Part shown: positions 1-13,286 of the stretch, in pieces
Layout of the letters: the number at the start of each line of letters is the position of its first letter
Position numbering within the stretch: the stretch's first letter is position 1
Assembly: GCF_036373705.1 (NCBI RefSeq)
Contig: NC_089868.1
Location: 16,660,520-16,724,519, forward strand
Direction of reading: 5' to 3'
DNA length: 64,000 bases
Origin: Amia ocellicauda
Lineage: Eukaryota; Chordata; Actinopteri; Amiiformes; Amiidae
The notes under the pieces: model-generated
Databases searched by the model: none
The model's input: only the letters and a program-made list of their open reading frames with translations
Told to the model about the DNA's origin: nothing
Position numbers and translations under genes: made by a program

Positions 1-867
1 TCCCTACTTCAGCACTGGCAGTGTCATGCAAACAACGATCCTCCCCCCCCACATAAACCCAAACGCTGCCAGACATTCATATGGGGTATTACTATGAGTC
101 TTACCTAGTCAGGGTAAATATTCCAGTGGTCCAAAATATAAGCAGAAGACAAAGACTTCTGAATATTAGATTTATTAACGATACAAAATACTTCCTCCTC
201 CACCATTTTCTCTGATCAATTTAAGTCCTTCTATCACAATTTGGGAACAAGTTACAAATTCCTCAGCTGTAAACGATACTCATGAGATACTCTGCCAGGA
301 CCATATTCACATACCATGAAACATCTTGTCCTTGCAATTCAATAAACAGGCAAGAACCAGACGACTGACTTAGACAACTGTTATTTCATTAAAGGCTACG
401 TGCCTGATTATATTTATCAATGACATTCACCTTTCATTCTTCTATACTTCATGTGCAAAGACAGGCCTTTACCTTGCCTACCATTCCCCTCACCATGTCT
501 GGAGGAATGACAATGCTTGGAGTGTCACTGGTGCTCTGAGCAGTGTCGGCTCCAGAGCCTGCCTGGGTTGTTTCTGAAGCAAGCTGTCGGCTGCCCGTCT
601 TAGGGAGGCGGACATCTTTCCTTCTTTCAGCCCCTCCCAGTCCCCAATCTCCCTCCTCCAGTGCAGCCTCAGGGCAGACTCCCCCTCTCCAGCCCTCCCT
701 CGTGTGTTACAGCTCCTCTGCACCACAGAGCTGCTCTCTTCAAAAAGCCTTGTGTGTCTCCTTGCAGATGCCCGGTGGCAGTATGTTTTTTTTCCAAAGA
801 GTTTCGGTTTTCGTTTTGTTGGGACACAAAGACACAGAAACGGTACAAATTCCTGATTATTACTTGA
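1..867. other. Intergenic DNA, no gene seen
   Basis: Both strands have only short open frames without flanking splice signals or recognisable protein motifs. A short C-rich and pyrimidine-rich stretch lies near 600-720. Nothing here can be assigned. Confidence 0.6.
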
Positions 868-1080
868 TTTCTTAGCAGATAAGATTCCTTATCCAGGGTG
901 ACTACCAATTGTTACAAGATATCACATTATTTTTTTGATTTACCCATTTATACAACTGGAGCAAAATAGGTAAAGGACCTTGCTCAAGGGTACAACAGCA
1001 TTGCCCCCACACCTGGGACTGAACCCACGACCCTATGCTCCAGAGTCCAGAGCCCTAACCACTACTCCCCACTACCACCC
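868..1080 (+). repeat. SINE-like dispersed repeat (degenerate)
   Basis: The block has the wording typical of abundant fish short interspersed repeats: a 'cttatccagggtgacta' type start, then 'ttgctcaagggtacaacagc', a 'gggactgaacccacgaccct' box and a 'ccctaaccactac' end. Recognition is by memory of this repeat type, not by alignment; the boundaries are approximate and no target-site duplication was identified. Confidence 0.55.
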
Positions 1081-4000
1081 TTCTAATGTGATTGTAGTGC
1101 CCGGGACCTTGCCGGGGCTACGGGTGCGAATGAGGGGAGCAGCGTTGTGGGAGAGAGCAGCCAGACAGTCTTTCAATATACATTGTTTTATTAATTTAAA
1201 ATGTACAGGTTTTCGTTATCTAAAATCAATTAAAATACAAAGTTTAAAATGAATTTAAAAGACACAAAACACAAACACAAACAACCAGCGTGCAGTGCAG
1301 GCAAGAGGATCAGCAATGGGGTTTATAAAACCAAAGCTTTTCGTCCATTCCCCTCTCTCGCTCCCCACTGCCTCTGCTCGCCCGTCCTCTCACCTGCACT
1401 GTCCCGGGAGTGGCCACCCCGTCGCTGGCGACACAGGGGCTTTAAGTACTCCAATCAATTATTCAATTAAAACATGCACTGCACAGGGACTGGAGAGGGA
1501 GAACACAAATTAAAACGTGCAGATGTGAAATGCATATATTTAGTTGAAATAAAAGTGCAAAACGTGTAGTGGGCTGAGACCGCTACACCCCTTCTCCCTT
1601 CTGGCTGTATTCCTTGCTTCTGGGGTGAGACTGCAAGACTCTTCTGCACACATTTCTGAGATGCATCAACAGCTGTATTTGCTCCAGTTCTACAAGTTTA
1701 CATCCACCTTAAGAACAGAAATACCCCACAATCTCATAGCCATACCTTTTCCGCACCAATCCCAGACCTCAGGACATTGTTTCTGCACTGGCCAGCTACA
1801 AAAGCCCAGCCTCGGGTCTGCAAAGAACAGACGGTTCAATTAGAGGATTCCAGTTACGAGCCCTGCTTCAAAGTAAAGCCTTTTAGACTAAATATCTCAA
1901 TTAATTACATCAAAGCAAGAGCTCTTCTTTTACCCAAACTACCCTGGTCTCAACCTTGTGTGCTTTTACACTTTTCTTTAAAATCTTAGCACTTATTGTA
2001 GTAATATACTGATAAAGCATTCTCAACAGACACAAAGCCCAAACTACCATTATTTTACAGCACTGAGCACAATAGAAAATAGAGATGCACATTTCTCTCA
2101 TTCATCAAGATGGCGAAAACACTTAGAATCCCCTAGAAGTGCTAAAGACGAGATGATTAAAAGCTGCTGAAAAAAAGCCTAAAAGAGGCAAGTTGGTTAA
2201 AGGAGTTACACACATTCAACCACATAAAAGTAAATCAAAAAATGTTTAAATTACCTGTTGGAAGAATTCCAGTCGTTTGAGTTCGGAAAGTGCTGTCTAG
2301 TTGCTAAGGGGGCTGAGTCATTACCAATGAATGAGGGATTAACAAAGGATTGGTGGGGGGATTTCATATTTGTAACAGTTGAAAAACAACCTTGTCTGCT
2401 CGAACACACCCAGAGAACTCAGCTGAGCTTGAGGGACATTCCTGGGGCTAACACACATACCTGCTTAGTGATGCCAAATGCAAGAGGGTGCACATTTGCT
2501 GGTGTTGTAAAGAGAGATGAGGCAGCACAGCCATCACTCACATCTCACATTCATCAGCCGGCTCTTGTCTAAAAAGACCAGCCTGGGTGAAGGACTATTA
2601 TTACAAGATTGTTCCAAAGCAAAGCCCTTACAGACCGTGATTACAACCTTCCAGAGCCAAGATAAAGAGGTTATTCTCCTCCTAAAGGCAAAGTGATTAC
2701 TAATTACACTCCAAATAAAGGGAGGCTTTCACTGGTACTAGAAAAAAAAAAGAGAGAGAAAAAAAACCTGGTTCTCCCAAAGCTGGGCTCTCTTGGACAG
2801 TATCACGAGGAAAATAACACCTTGTTGTTTCCCATTCTTCCAGTCTGCAGTTTTTCATTCCTCCACCCCCTGCCTATAAGTAATCCATCTAGCTCTTCAT
2901 TAAAACCGTATTATGATAAACCCAGATGTCGTGCATTGATGATTCTTGCAAATGATCCCAACTGCAACAGTGTTCCCTTTTGTGCCTGTAACCAGGAGAC
3001 CCCCCTGTTTAACATGTATTAACTGCTCATGAAAGGGGGGAGCCTTTGTGAAAGATGTGTGAAGGAGAGACCCATAATAACAACAAAAAACATATTTTCA
3101 AAGCATATTAATCAAACAAAACCTCATGCATGATAAAATATACATCCCGTGTTATGTATGCAATACTATATCAATATTATAGAACTGGTCCGTTTCATGT
3201 TCTGCTTTCATGGAAAATGCATGTACAATATACTCATCTACATATATACTAATCACATTCTAAATTTAATTTTATACAAATGTATTCTAATTATACTGTC
3301 CTTGAATGTTTGTAAATGTATTATTCTTGTTTTGGGATTTTGAGGGCTCATGTAAGAGAATTATTCAGCTTTCTGGAAACCTCGCTAAGCTGACTGTAAT
3401 TCTGAGGAGCTTGTTTTTTGGATTTTTATTCTCAAACAGCATCAGCTCAAAAATCATCTAATACTTAAAGTGACAGAGAAGTTAAAGGACGGCCTTCATC
3501 TCCCATCTCGGAAGGAGAGTGACACTGAACTGCACTTACAAAGGCTGTCAGCTGCGGTTTTTGATTTTTGTGCAAAAGACACTTTTAGACATAGATGAGG
3601 TGCGTGGTATAAATCATTGTGACGGCACTGTTTAATCTGATGCTGTCAGTTTTGAAAGACATGTATTTAAGAAAAGTTTTGAGTGTAGTTTGTGACAGCA
3701 ACGTGACAGTGAAGAAGACGAGCCCCAAAACACTATAAATCCGTCTGTATCTGACCACTCCTGAGTCCTGTCAGTGTCTTTTTGTTCTTGAAAAATAAAC
3801 CTAAAATTGCTCTCCTTTTCAGGCAGAAACCATTCAACACTAATTGTCAATAATAAATATATAATCACACATCTGGAATACTTTTTTCAGCTTCTTTCTG
3901 AGGTCATCTCACTGTAACATTCAGTGTATAAACATTATGAGCTGATTACACTAGAGGGCACTGCAGGTAAAGAGTGGACAACAGAAACCAGCATTCCTGC

Positions 4001-4196
4001 TGATGCAGATTAATGATAAAAAGCTGATTTGTTTCTAATAAGGTGTAGTTGAAAATGTCCACACTGACACTTTTCGTTGTTTAATAGTGCTGCTCAACTA
4101 TAAGGCAACTAAGGGCTGTGAAAATCTGTTACATTAATTGATGTCAGTTATTTATAAGAAACAAAACCATCATAAAGGATCATCTTCACTTACCTG
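1081..4196. other. Intergenic AT-rich DNA, no gene seen
   Basis: No coding exon could be supported on either strand. GC-richer islands near 1090-1150 and 1360-1430 are embedded in AT-rich DNA and may belong to an old mobile element, but I could not match their ends as terminal repeats. Confidence 0.55.
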
Positions 4197-4352
4197 CTAA
4201 AGATTTCCTTTGGGTCTATGTCTGTCTCCCTGTCATTCGTAATGCTTTGATAGTAAAGATTCTTGCCAGGAATGCGACAGCTGGGCATAAACCAATACAC
4301 CCCGATGGCAAGGTCATTGAAATACGTTGTCTTTCCGTGTCACAATCTTTTT
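4197..4352 (-). pseudogene. Exon-like block with a broken reading frame, unassigned
   Basis: On the minus strand a pyrimidine-AG acceptor-like site near 4360 is followed by about 160 bp that ends at a good AG|GTAAG donor at about 4196. The downstream two thirds is open in one frame and reads like protein (it includes G-V-Y-W-F-M-P-S-C-R and D-P-K-E-I-F). That frame is closed by a TGA near its start, while the first part is open in another frame. This looks like an exon that has lost or gained a base, or chance. I do not recognise the family, and no partner exons were found. Confidence 0.25.
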
Positions 4353-4378
4353 CCCACTGAGAAACATCCAAAAATCAT

Positions 4379-4379
4379 G

Positions 4380-4417
<38 letters not shown>

Positions 4418-4420
4418 TAT
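4379..4420. repeat. (TA)n microsatellite
   Basis: About 30 bases of uninterrupted TA dinucleotides followed by an imperfect AT tail. Confidence 0.95.
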
Positions 4421-6846
4421 TTAAGAATATAATGCTCTTACTTGAAACTGGACAGACACAGATATTATTGAGAGTGTAACTGTACCAATAACTCCTCTGC
4501 AGCCCCGTGCTGTGAGTCCAGGTAACTGCAGCTGAATGAAAACGCAGTTATGGCAGAACTGGGGTGAATAATACAAATGAACTGGCATAGAAGCAGGGCA
4601 CACACTGTCACTGCGGCACATGAACATATTAGAAGGCAGAAAGATATGTAATACAGGCTGCAAAGGTGGCAAAACTCACCCACTGGATGAGTCTCATGCA
4701 AACTGCTGTTTTTGGGGGTTACAGCTGGTCTGCTTTAGGGGTCCCCAGGGCTTGGGGCAGATTCCTCAGACCAGGTTAGGGCCGTGCAGAGAACAGGTGT
4801 GGATGGATAGAGAGCCATTCGAAACAAAGACATCATCTACTGTGAGGAGACTGGAGAGAGGTGTGTCCAATAGGGGAGTCATGCATATGCATGCAGTAAC
4901 AGGATTTGTTAATTGTAGAGGTGCTGCAGAAACCTGATTTAAAAAAAAATCACACTGCCTGGAGGACATGGCGATCAGAAGTTTATTTCCATAAGCAGAG
5001 CTGAATTCGATACTACCAAGCATGCCTGCTGAACCAGTACTGCACTGCCTTCTGAACCAATATCTGTGACTCACAAGCCACCTTATCCAACAGACAGACT
5101 GTTTGGGAAGTGCTAATTTGTGCAGCATAAATATTAAAATTAATTTAAGAGGCTATTGAAATCAAAGCGAGAAAAATGTGCTGTATAATGCAACCGGATA
5201 GAGGCTGCACAGAATTCATCTGTGACTTCTCTGTAGCATTCCCGTATAATAAAAATGATAACCAGCCAGGGAAAGTCATTTATCTGGAAGGCCTGCATTT
5301 GTTAACTGTATTGCCAGCTTCTATTTGTCATTCTAGGGGGCCTTCGGTTTGGAGATTTCATGGGATTTTAATAGGTAATCTGAAGATCTAAAAAATAGAA
5401 ATGCCGTCGGTAATTTCTGGAGCAAATTCACAACTTCTCCCACTTGGTAGGTATTTTTATCATGAGGAATAGACTTGCCAGAGATACTGGATTCATGCAT
5501 TTGTAATTTATAGAGGGATATTCAAGTGCCGAAGGACAGCTGCAATGAGAGCAGCACAAAAATACAGCCATACATACACACACAATCACTCCATAAAAAA
5601 CTCAACATAAAACTAAGGGCAACAGTCCTCTTGGAGCAAGTTAGTGACAGGAAAACGTAACACAGCCAGCATCTCAGAGATTCAAACCAATGCCCAATTA
5701 AGCTAATTGTGAACATTCATAATAATGTCTTCACCAATTTAAAAACCGTGCCTATGTCTGGCATGGTAGATTTCACAGAATGCTTTCATAAAGGGTGAAT
5801 TTAACATGTTATGGTAAAAGAGCTGGAGTAACATAGGGAGGCAAGTACTTTACCAATCAAGACCCTGAGTTGAAGAATCAATGTACTGATGAAAAATATG
5901 AATGTTGTATTTTTGCTTCCATCATTTTGACTGTAAAGCGAGTCAATTTGTTTTGTGTGTGTCAATTATGCAACTAGTTCAACTATTTCCAGTCACTCAA
6001 AATGTTAAATTCAGTTTTCGTCATATAAGGATATAATAAGATTGTATTATTAGGATCTAAAGGTAGAAACTGGTTTATATTTTGTTGTTCTTGAGCAATC
6101 TTTTCAACAATTTTCAGGTATATTTAGACTAAAGTGAAATTCAGGGTTCGGACTTTGGTTAGTTAATAAAGGGAAAGCTATCACGCCCCTCATCCCAAAT
6201 CAAACATGACACAAACTGTTAAATTTACCTGACCACCTGAAAAAACAAATAACCAAACTCTAAACCTAGAACTCACCTTACTCAATCATTCGGCCTGACA
6301 ACCAAATTCCCAGCATGCAACAATAATTAAATATCTCCATAACATAATGATAAGATAAAACCTTATCATGAATGTGAACTCAAACCTAAACCCTAGCAGA
6401 TCCCAAGCACAGGAAGTTCTGGCAATACAGTGGTTTAGCTCAGCAGCGCCCCTTGGTGTTTGGGGGGTAGAGGTGAGTGTGGGCTGGGAGCCCGAGTCAC
6501 TCCAGCTCGTCTCTCTCGTTACAGACCTCGGCTCATCAGTGATTGGCTGCTACCTAACCAATAATTTATAAGATAAATGAAGTGTCACAGAGTGAGATTA
6601 AATAAATAACTAAAGTGCAGTGCAAAAGCCCTGGTCTGGTTATTTCAATTACTGGCGCCAGCAGAGTGTGACGATAGCTCTGACTAATGACTCTGGGGGG
6701 GCGGGGGGGTGGGGTTGCCCTTGGATGGTGAGTGGGGACAGACGTATAGGTGATGTGGTGAGTCATCTTCACACTCTCACAGGATACCATCCATGAGCAT
6801 CACCCTACATTTGAGCTGAGCTGAACAAAACTGGAAACTGAAAACT
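4421..6846. other. Intergenic DNA downstream of elovl8, no gene seen
   Basis: The stretch holds only short open frames with no splice context or recognisable motifs. A G-run with interruptions is present near 6693-6712. Confidence 0.6.
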
Positions 6847-6850
6847 TGTT

Positions 6851-6856
6851 TTTATT
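6851..6856 (-). terminator. elovl8 polyadenylation signal
   Basis: AATAAA on the minus strand, about 50 bases past the elovl8 stop codon at 6907. Its position fits the end of a very short 3' UTR. Confidence 0.7.
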
Positions 6857-6906
6857 CATATTGTGTAAGCATCTACAACCCGTTTCTATATACGTGCTCC
6901 AGAACC

Positions 6907-9900
6907 TCAGGCTTTCTTGCTCTTCCTGGCAAGGTAGCTGCGGTAGTAGAAGTTGCTGAAGAGCAGCACCAGGCTGACACAGTACAGGAAGACCACCATG
7001 TTCATGGTGTCGGGGAAGTCGCAGTCCGTGAAGAGGTTGTAGGTTGTGTGGATGATCATCGCAAGGAACTGGAGCTGGAATCACATGCAGGCAACGGTCA
7101 CATGATCATCACATTCAGTCCTTGTAACTCCTGCAACTCTCAGGGGTCACACTTTAGCTGGCATCTCTCTCTAATGTGTCCTCCTGCACACACCTTCCTA
7201 TTCTCTTGAGGGATTCAACTCCCACTTCCTTCTCTTGACACAGGTCTGTAAAATGTATTTATTTATCAAATCTCTGCTCATTTAAAAGGTACATATTAAC
7301 CACCTGACCCAACTTTGATGTTAGTGAAGAGCAACAGCCTGCTTGCCCAGCTCCAGACAAAACATAACTTTAAAAGGCTCTATGGCCAAGCATTGAAAAG
7401 ATCAAGCACAGCACTGAGCAGAAGTGAAGCTTTGTTTTCTTTCAATGGCACCGCTCACCACTGAAAGAGACCAACAAACGTATTGGATATGAAAAACAAA
7501 ACAATGGAGTCCATGCAGATACACATACCAGCTGCAGGGCGGTCAGGTAACGCTTCCACCACAGGTATCTCTGCATGTGAGGCCCGATAGCTGCCAGCCC
7601 GTAGTACGAGTACATCACGATGTGCACAAACGAATTCACCATGCCAATGAAAAAGGCTAGGAGCACAAACACAAACATTAGTTATCAACCAAAACGAAGC
7701 TGGAGAAAGGGGCTCCAACACTGCAAGGGTCATGAGCACCAAGTTAATTAATCAGCTGGGCATCTGGATGTAGCCACTGCCAGTAGATGCAAATTAAAAA
7801 GCACTTTTGGCAGATATTGCCTCTGCTCCTAAAGGCAAGCAAAGGAGTGTTACTCCTTGTTAATCACAGCCCTGTAGGGCCTTTACAAAGTATTCCTTTT
7901 AAAGTGCCTGGTTCCTGGTTTACACACGTTCGGACAATGTGACCTTTCTGATGCTTTTGGGAAACGCCAGATAGACACTGTAATTTTGTCTGTGTGTGCG
8001 TGGGAGGTTGAGAAATATCAAAGTGTAGAACAGTATCCTCGAACTGGGGAGGTAAACATTAGTAAATATTGTAAAGTTGATGTTTTTAGTTATTTGGAAC
8101 AGTAACAGTGTTTATGACACTTTATGCCCCAAATGGCTTTGAGTCTTCAGTGTAACTGCTAATAGTCACTACAGGATACCCAATCACTGGAGAGTCAAAC
8201 ACAGACAAAGACAGATGATTATGATCCTCACTGAATTCATGTCAAGGTTAAGGAGAGAAAGCTTACACTGTCCACCCGCCACGTATTTCACTCCTGCCCA
8301 CCAGTTGAAGATCATGGTGCCGTGGTGATACACATGCAGGAAGGTTAACTGGCTGTTCTTCTTCCTCAAAATGAAAAAAATCTAGGAAGAAAATGTTGGA
8401 ACAATGTTTTTTCGGGGTTTTATTCTTGTTAACAAATGACCGCCAAGACTAATGTTCGGCTATTTGATCGGGAACACCTGAACGCTCCTCCTCACCGTAT
8501 CCAGGAGCTCGATCACTTTGGAAAAGAAGAACCACCAACACACGCTCGCCATCTGTCATAAGAAAGCAGAGCAATCCTTTGTTAATATCACCAGGAGTAG
8601 CATTAATGCGAGCTGTTGTGTGCAAAGGCTCGAACGGAAACATGTTACATTTTTAAAAATCTAGAGCGCAGTGAGAGAATAAACACACATCCCCAAATCA
8701 ATTGGTGCATTATCTTGCGGTCAACGCTTTGTTTGTTTGGTTGTGTGTTTTCACTTTCACCCTCCCTTTTCAGACTCTGTTACCCGTAGTCCCAGGCCAC
8801 TGGTACTGTAATCCACTGGCTGGCACAGGTAGCTGTAGTTCGCCAGATAGGAAGTCACAAAGAACTAGAGAGAGAAAAATGAAAACAGAGACATATAGTA
8901 GAGGGAGACGCACTTTAGTATACATTGGCACATCTAGTGTAATAAGACGCAGATTTTGAATGCTTTTGGTTAGATTAACAATGTCTGTTTTAACTTCAGG
9001 GATCCAATGAGTAAACATCACGCCTACTCCATCTGTTCACATCCCAGCGAGAGACGCTCATTAAGCTTAAAGGCCTCTAATCTTATTATTCCACCACCTT
9101 GGTTTGCATTCATATTATGGAGATGAGAACATATATAACAATACTCTAGCTTAAAACAGCACTCAGGTAGGCATGGTTCTGAGATTCGAAAAGCAGCTTC
9201 GATTCAAAACATGTTATTTAATCCATAAGGAATGACATGTTTTAATATTGGGCATTTTAAAATTGTAATTCAATTTAACACATTTTTTACAACTATTTTT
9301 TACAATTCATTAGTCTCTTCATCTTCCGCAACTGAAATCAAAGCAGCGTCGGCAACATTTTTAGCAGAATGTTGTAAGAGCCGTCTTTATTTTCCTGCCA
9401 CTGAATTGTGCATGCTCTTTGAGAAGGGCTTTGTAGCATATCAGGAGAATCACATTTGGCTCTAGTGTGACCTCCTGATCGTAAAACGCCAAGCACAGAC
9501 AACGCCTGAGAAGATTGACCGTGGCCAGGGATCTCCGCTATATACATCTTACCTCGTAGAACATGTAAGCAGACAGACACACCATGGTGAAGTTATACAC
9601 AATGAGCACAGTCCTGAGGTTCACTGGCTCTCTAGACTTCATGAACTTGGGACCAGACCAGACGAGGAAGAGATAGCAGAGGAAAATGGCCGCGACTGGC
9701 ACGGGGGAATACACCAGCAACCATGGGTCGGTCCGCTTGTCTGAAAAACACACACAGCAGTCCTCAACAACACACAGACCCATGTGTTTAACGGCCTTTG
9801 CTCCTAATTTCCATAGGCATCATTGCACTGCCTCTCAAGAGTGAAAAAGCTCTGTTTCCTACACAATGCCTGATCTCTTCCATGAAGACTTTTTACAACT

Positions 9901-10421
9901 GAGGGAAGATATTGATATTCCCAAAACAAAGAGGGAATGCTATTGCTGGGCTTCAGACAATCTCAGCCATTCTTTCCAGCATTCCAGCCATTCACAGTTA
10001 CTCGCTGGTCCCATTTTGCCTTTGACACTCATCCCAGATGTGGATTTATTATTCATACACACTCACCGTTTGATTGGGGAGTGTGGTGATGAATTTCCAC
10101 TCATCCCACATTCGCCCACTATGGAAAGCAGTCTGGAAAACAATCTGGGGCGGATCAGACTGGCAGCCAAGACACCCAGACAAGGTTCCCATGGAAACAA
10201 AGTACTGGTACCAGGGAAGACAACGTTTCCAAGCTGGGTTCAACGGCACATGGAAACAAGATATTAGAGACCTAGTCTGCTAACATCTTTCGTAGCTGAA
10301 TGTTTTATCAGACTGTTTGCAGTGATTCAGAGTGATTGTACCAAGGCTGCAAACCGACATTACCTCCATTCTCCAAAGTCGACTGATAGTATTGTTGTAT
10401 CTTCTGCCATATGGTAGCCAT
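6907..10421 (-). CDS. elovl8: ELOVL8-type very-long-chain fatty acid elongase
   Basis: This is the condensing enzyme (3-ketoacyl-CoA synthase) of ER fatty-acid elongation. Coding exons in transcript order: 10421-10364, 9740-9553, 8864-8784, 8552-8496, 8381-8267, 7656-7529, 7074-6907. All junctions keep phase and give 264 aa, the usual length for the ELOVL4/8 group. The protein opens M-A-T-I-W-Q-K and has hydrophobic membrane segments throughout. The family histidine box H-V-Y-H-H is at residues 144-148, preceded by K-K-N-S-Q-L-T-F. The tail ends K-S-K-K-A, a KXKXX-type ER-retrieval signal. The start is the first ATG; reading back through the inferred 5' UTR exon there is an in-frame stop before any other ATG. 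ELOVL8 is known from fishes and resembles ELOVL4; the lack of a longer ELOVL4-type tail and the overall wording favour elovl8. ELOVL4-like is the alternative name. Confidence 0.88.
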
Positions 10422-11974
10422 GAAGAACTGCTCAATGTCGAGGCCCTGGGAAACACACAGAGTCATCAGACATGAATGATATGAATGAAAGCATTACAGA
10501 TCTCACACTGCTGACGTGAGGCTGCAGTACCTGGCGATTTGACAAAATAAATCATTTCACAACCGAAACTGTAAGTTCCTCATATACACTAATGATGGTA
10601 ATGGTTAAACGGATAGATTGCCCACATGATAGTGTAAGGCATATTTATTTTTACAGAACACACAACTGCTTACAACCTAATTAGTCCCGTTCTTTTGCAG
10701 GATCTTTACTATATTATCATCATTATGTGACAATCATGAAATCCGCTGCTAGCTTTTGTGCTAGACTGTAGTTCACACACACTACTACTTTTATAAACCC
10801 GCAGACCACTGATTAGTATTAGTTTGATTCTGCCCTCTGGGATCTCCTACAGATGTACAGTGAGAAGTTTATGGTTTAAGTTAGAAAGAAAGCACTGAAA
10901 TTAAACTGTTGCCTTTCTCTGTTCTGTTCCACTTTCATTCTGATCATCCAAAATGTAGAATCCGGTCAGTCTTACTCTGGGTTGGCATACTTACAGGAAT
11001 TATAATGGTAACAATGGACTACACCACGACTGGAAAGCGACAATAATGCGGACGAAGCCCTGTTCAGGCTACTCTTTCACCCTACACAGCATTTTTTCAA
11101 TTCTAGTTAATCATAATGATGATGACCAGACAAGCAGTTCATCCCCCCACACAGCTATACTGCATTACACACATGCAACGTCATAGTGATTCTGCCTCAT
11201 TCAGAAAAGATTGCTTGCACTTTTCCCTCAATGTCATAACAGAATAAGTATGAAGTATAAATATAAATAATTACATGAAAATAAAAAATAGGGAATGATG
11301 CTGTTGAAGACATTTTTATTTTCAATGTCGGCAAAAATGGAGCCAAACTTGTTCTGTACGCCTCACTACTGCCCTCTACGGGAGGCGGGACTAATCTCTC
11401 TTTATTCTTCTTTTTCACTCTTTCCTCCTGTGGCAGACATTAGACACGTCGTTTATAAGCATTTCTGATAAAAGGCGGTTAAAATGGTTTTTTCTAAGGG
11501 TGAGCTCTCATTTACAATAAAGAATAAAATAAGACTTTTTATAAGTATTTTTACACAGAAGTATAATGAAATTATAACTGCACAATTCATGTTCAGATTA
11601 CGCCTATCTTCTGTGGATTTCGTAGAAACTGCAAAACCCGCTGAAAAAGTTATTTATTGTTGGTAGACGTTATTATTGTATTTATGTGTTTTATATGACT
11701 TTTTTTTTTTTTGCAACACATTTTCACGTCATATATTAGTACAGTATTTAAATTAATCTAACAGGACGTGTCGTTTCGTTTGTTTTAAATCGTGTCTAAC
11801 GAATGCACGCTTAAATTACACAGGTTTATACAAACTAAAAGTGCAAGATAGAAACATAGTTAGCACACCAAGTGTAAAAAGAACTAATGGTGCTGTTGAA
11901 TAATAATTATTCCTTGGGGAAACATTTCGATAATGTTGTTAATCTTTACACTATTGTTTTTTTCAGATACTTAC

Positions 11975-12182
11975 TTTGATTTTACAACAAATCGGGATGG
12001 GACAGGACAGGTTGTGAGCAGGAACTTCGGGAGTTAAAAGTGTGAAGCAATCCGGACTGCACTGACAGCGCGCCAGACACGATCCACGCCTGCGCACTGA
12101 GCTCGGACTGCGTCGGTGTTTGCGACTCCGCACTAGACATTGTCATTGTTGCAGATTTCTTTACGAGTTGACACATATGCAT
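11975..12182 (-). other. elovl8: elovl8 non-coding first exon and promoter-proximal DNA
   Basis: A consensus donor (AAA|GTAAGTATC on the minus strand) ends at 11975, and the next exon has an acceptor at 10445, 24 bases before the start codon. The exon is GC-richer than its surroundings, and the joined frame has no usable ATG. The upstream edge (transcription start) is a guess. Intron 1 (10446-11974) shows only simple AT-rich DNA. Confidence 0.5.
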
Positions 12183-13213
12183 CCGTGTATACTACACATC
12201 ATCCAAGGCATGTCTACAAACAAAATGGTCCGTGTCATTAAAAAAAAAAAACCTAGGTTTAATGTGTTTGCACACTCCTGCATTAAGCACACAGTGATCA
12301 GTCACTCACTTTCTGGTACCAGTCTGGCCCATCACTCATTGTTTCTCATTACCAGCACGGCCAGTGGAATCCTATAGAAATGTACTGTTATGATCAAGTG
12401 GATTGCATGGTGGTATTATAAAAAAAAAAATGCATCAGACGACATCATATTTGTATTCCCACACTTCTTTTGCATCCAGCAGTAACATTTACTCGGTATG
12501 GAGATGCGACGAGCTCGAATGGGCCGAAGACCACCCTGTCTATTACACAGCAGGCGGTGGAAGGGTTTATTCTTCCTCTGATGAGTGTACATTTCACCTC
12601 CATCACTCTCATGGTCCCCTTTCTGTTTGAGGTGAAGGAATTCAGACAGTTTAGAACAAGCTTCAGTACATAAAACTAATGAAAGACATAAAAACTGAAT
12701 ATTTTAAATGAGATGCATTGATATATTTTTTTAACCCTACTCTATATGCAGAGATCTGCTGCTAGCATTACTGACCTAGTTAATCACACTACATAACAGA
12801 ACAGTGCAAGATTCTCTCCACGTGGGGTCTGTAAAGTAAAATGGGCATTCTTTGGGAATAATAGCTTCTATTAAATTATAATAACACTGTAAAAGAATAT
12901 CTGCTTGGCAAATAAAACCACTTTAATAAGTAATGTTTGTCCTATCAAAAAACAAGTATTGTATAACATGCAAACACGTTTTAAATAGGTAACAAATAGT
13001 CACATTTCAAATTAGTATAGGGTTGCATGTCTAGATTTAAAATTGAGAAAGGCAGAGATAATGGTGATATATATAGATACACACACAAGACCTAGGTGTT
13101 ATTACATTTGAAACCTGCTAGGCACAAAACCCTTGGCTTGAGGAACACATTCTCTGCCTCAGTCTGAACTGTGTTTCAGAGTTGGTGTCACAGGTTCATC
13201 TCCAGCCACTCCT
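12183..13213. other. Spacer between elovl8 and selenop2, including likely selenop2 3' UTR
   Basis: The interval holds the elovl8 upstream region on its left and probably the end of the selenop2 transcript on its right. An ATTAAA hexamer on the minus strand near 12921-12926 is a possible selenop2 polyadenylation signal. No gene was found here. Confidence 0.4.
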
Positions 13214-13286
13214 CTCTGCTGCACAATATCAGTCTGTAGCTGCCACTCTGTAGTTTGAACTGCAGATTTCATTTAGTGCAGCGGAG
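13214..13286 (-). promoter_or_regulatory. selenop2: SECIS element of selenop2
   Basis: The minus-strand 3' UTR carries all parts of a eukaryotic SECIS. Helix I pairs GCTGCAC/GTGCAGC (13276-13282 with 13218-13224). The non-Watson-Crick quartet is ATGA at 13272-13269 opposite TGAT at 13231-13228. Helix II (AATCTGCAG opposite CTACAGACT) is mostly paired. An AAA sits 12 bases after ATGA in the apical loop (13256-13254). Spacing and bases match the consensus. It lies about 680 nt past the stop codon. It would recruit SBP2 and the selenocysteine elongation factor to recode the TGA at 15979. Confidence 0.85.

Noticed and set aside
1081-1600. Possible mobile element with GC-rich ends
   Set aside because: The two ends share only a few bases as inverted repeats and no protein-coding remnant was found.
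13150-13200. A second SECIS-like hairpin (ATGA with AA 12 bases on) on the minus strand
   Set aside because: Its ATGA would be base-paired in the best helix, no canonical quartet forms, and helix I is poor. The element at 13214-13286 is far better.
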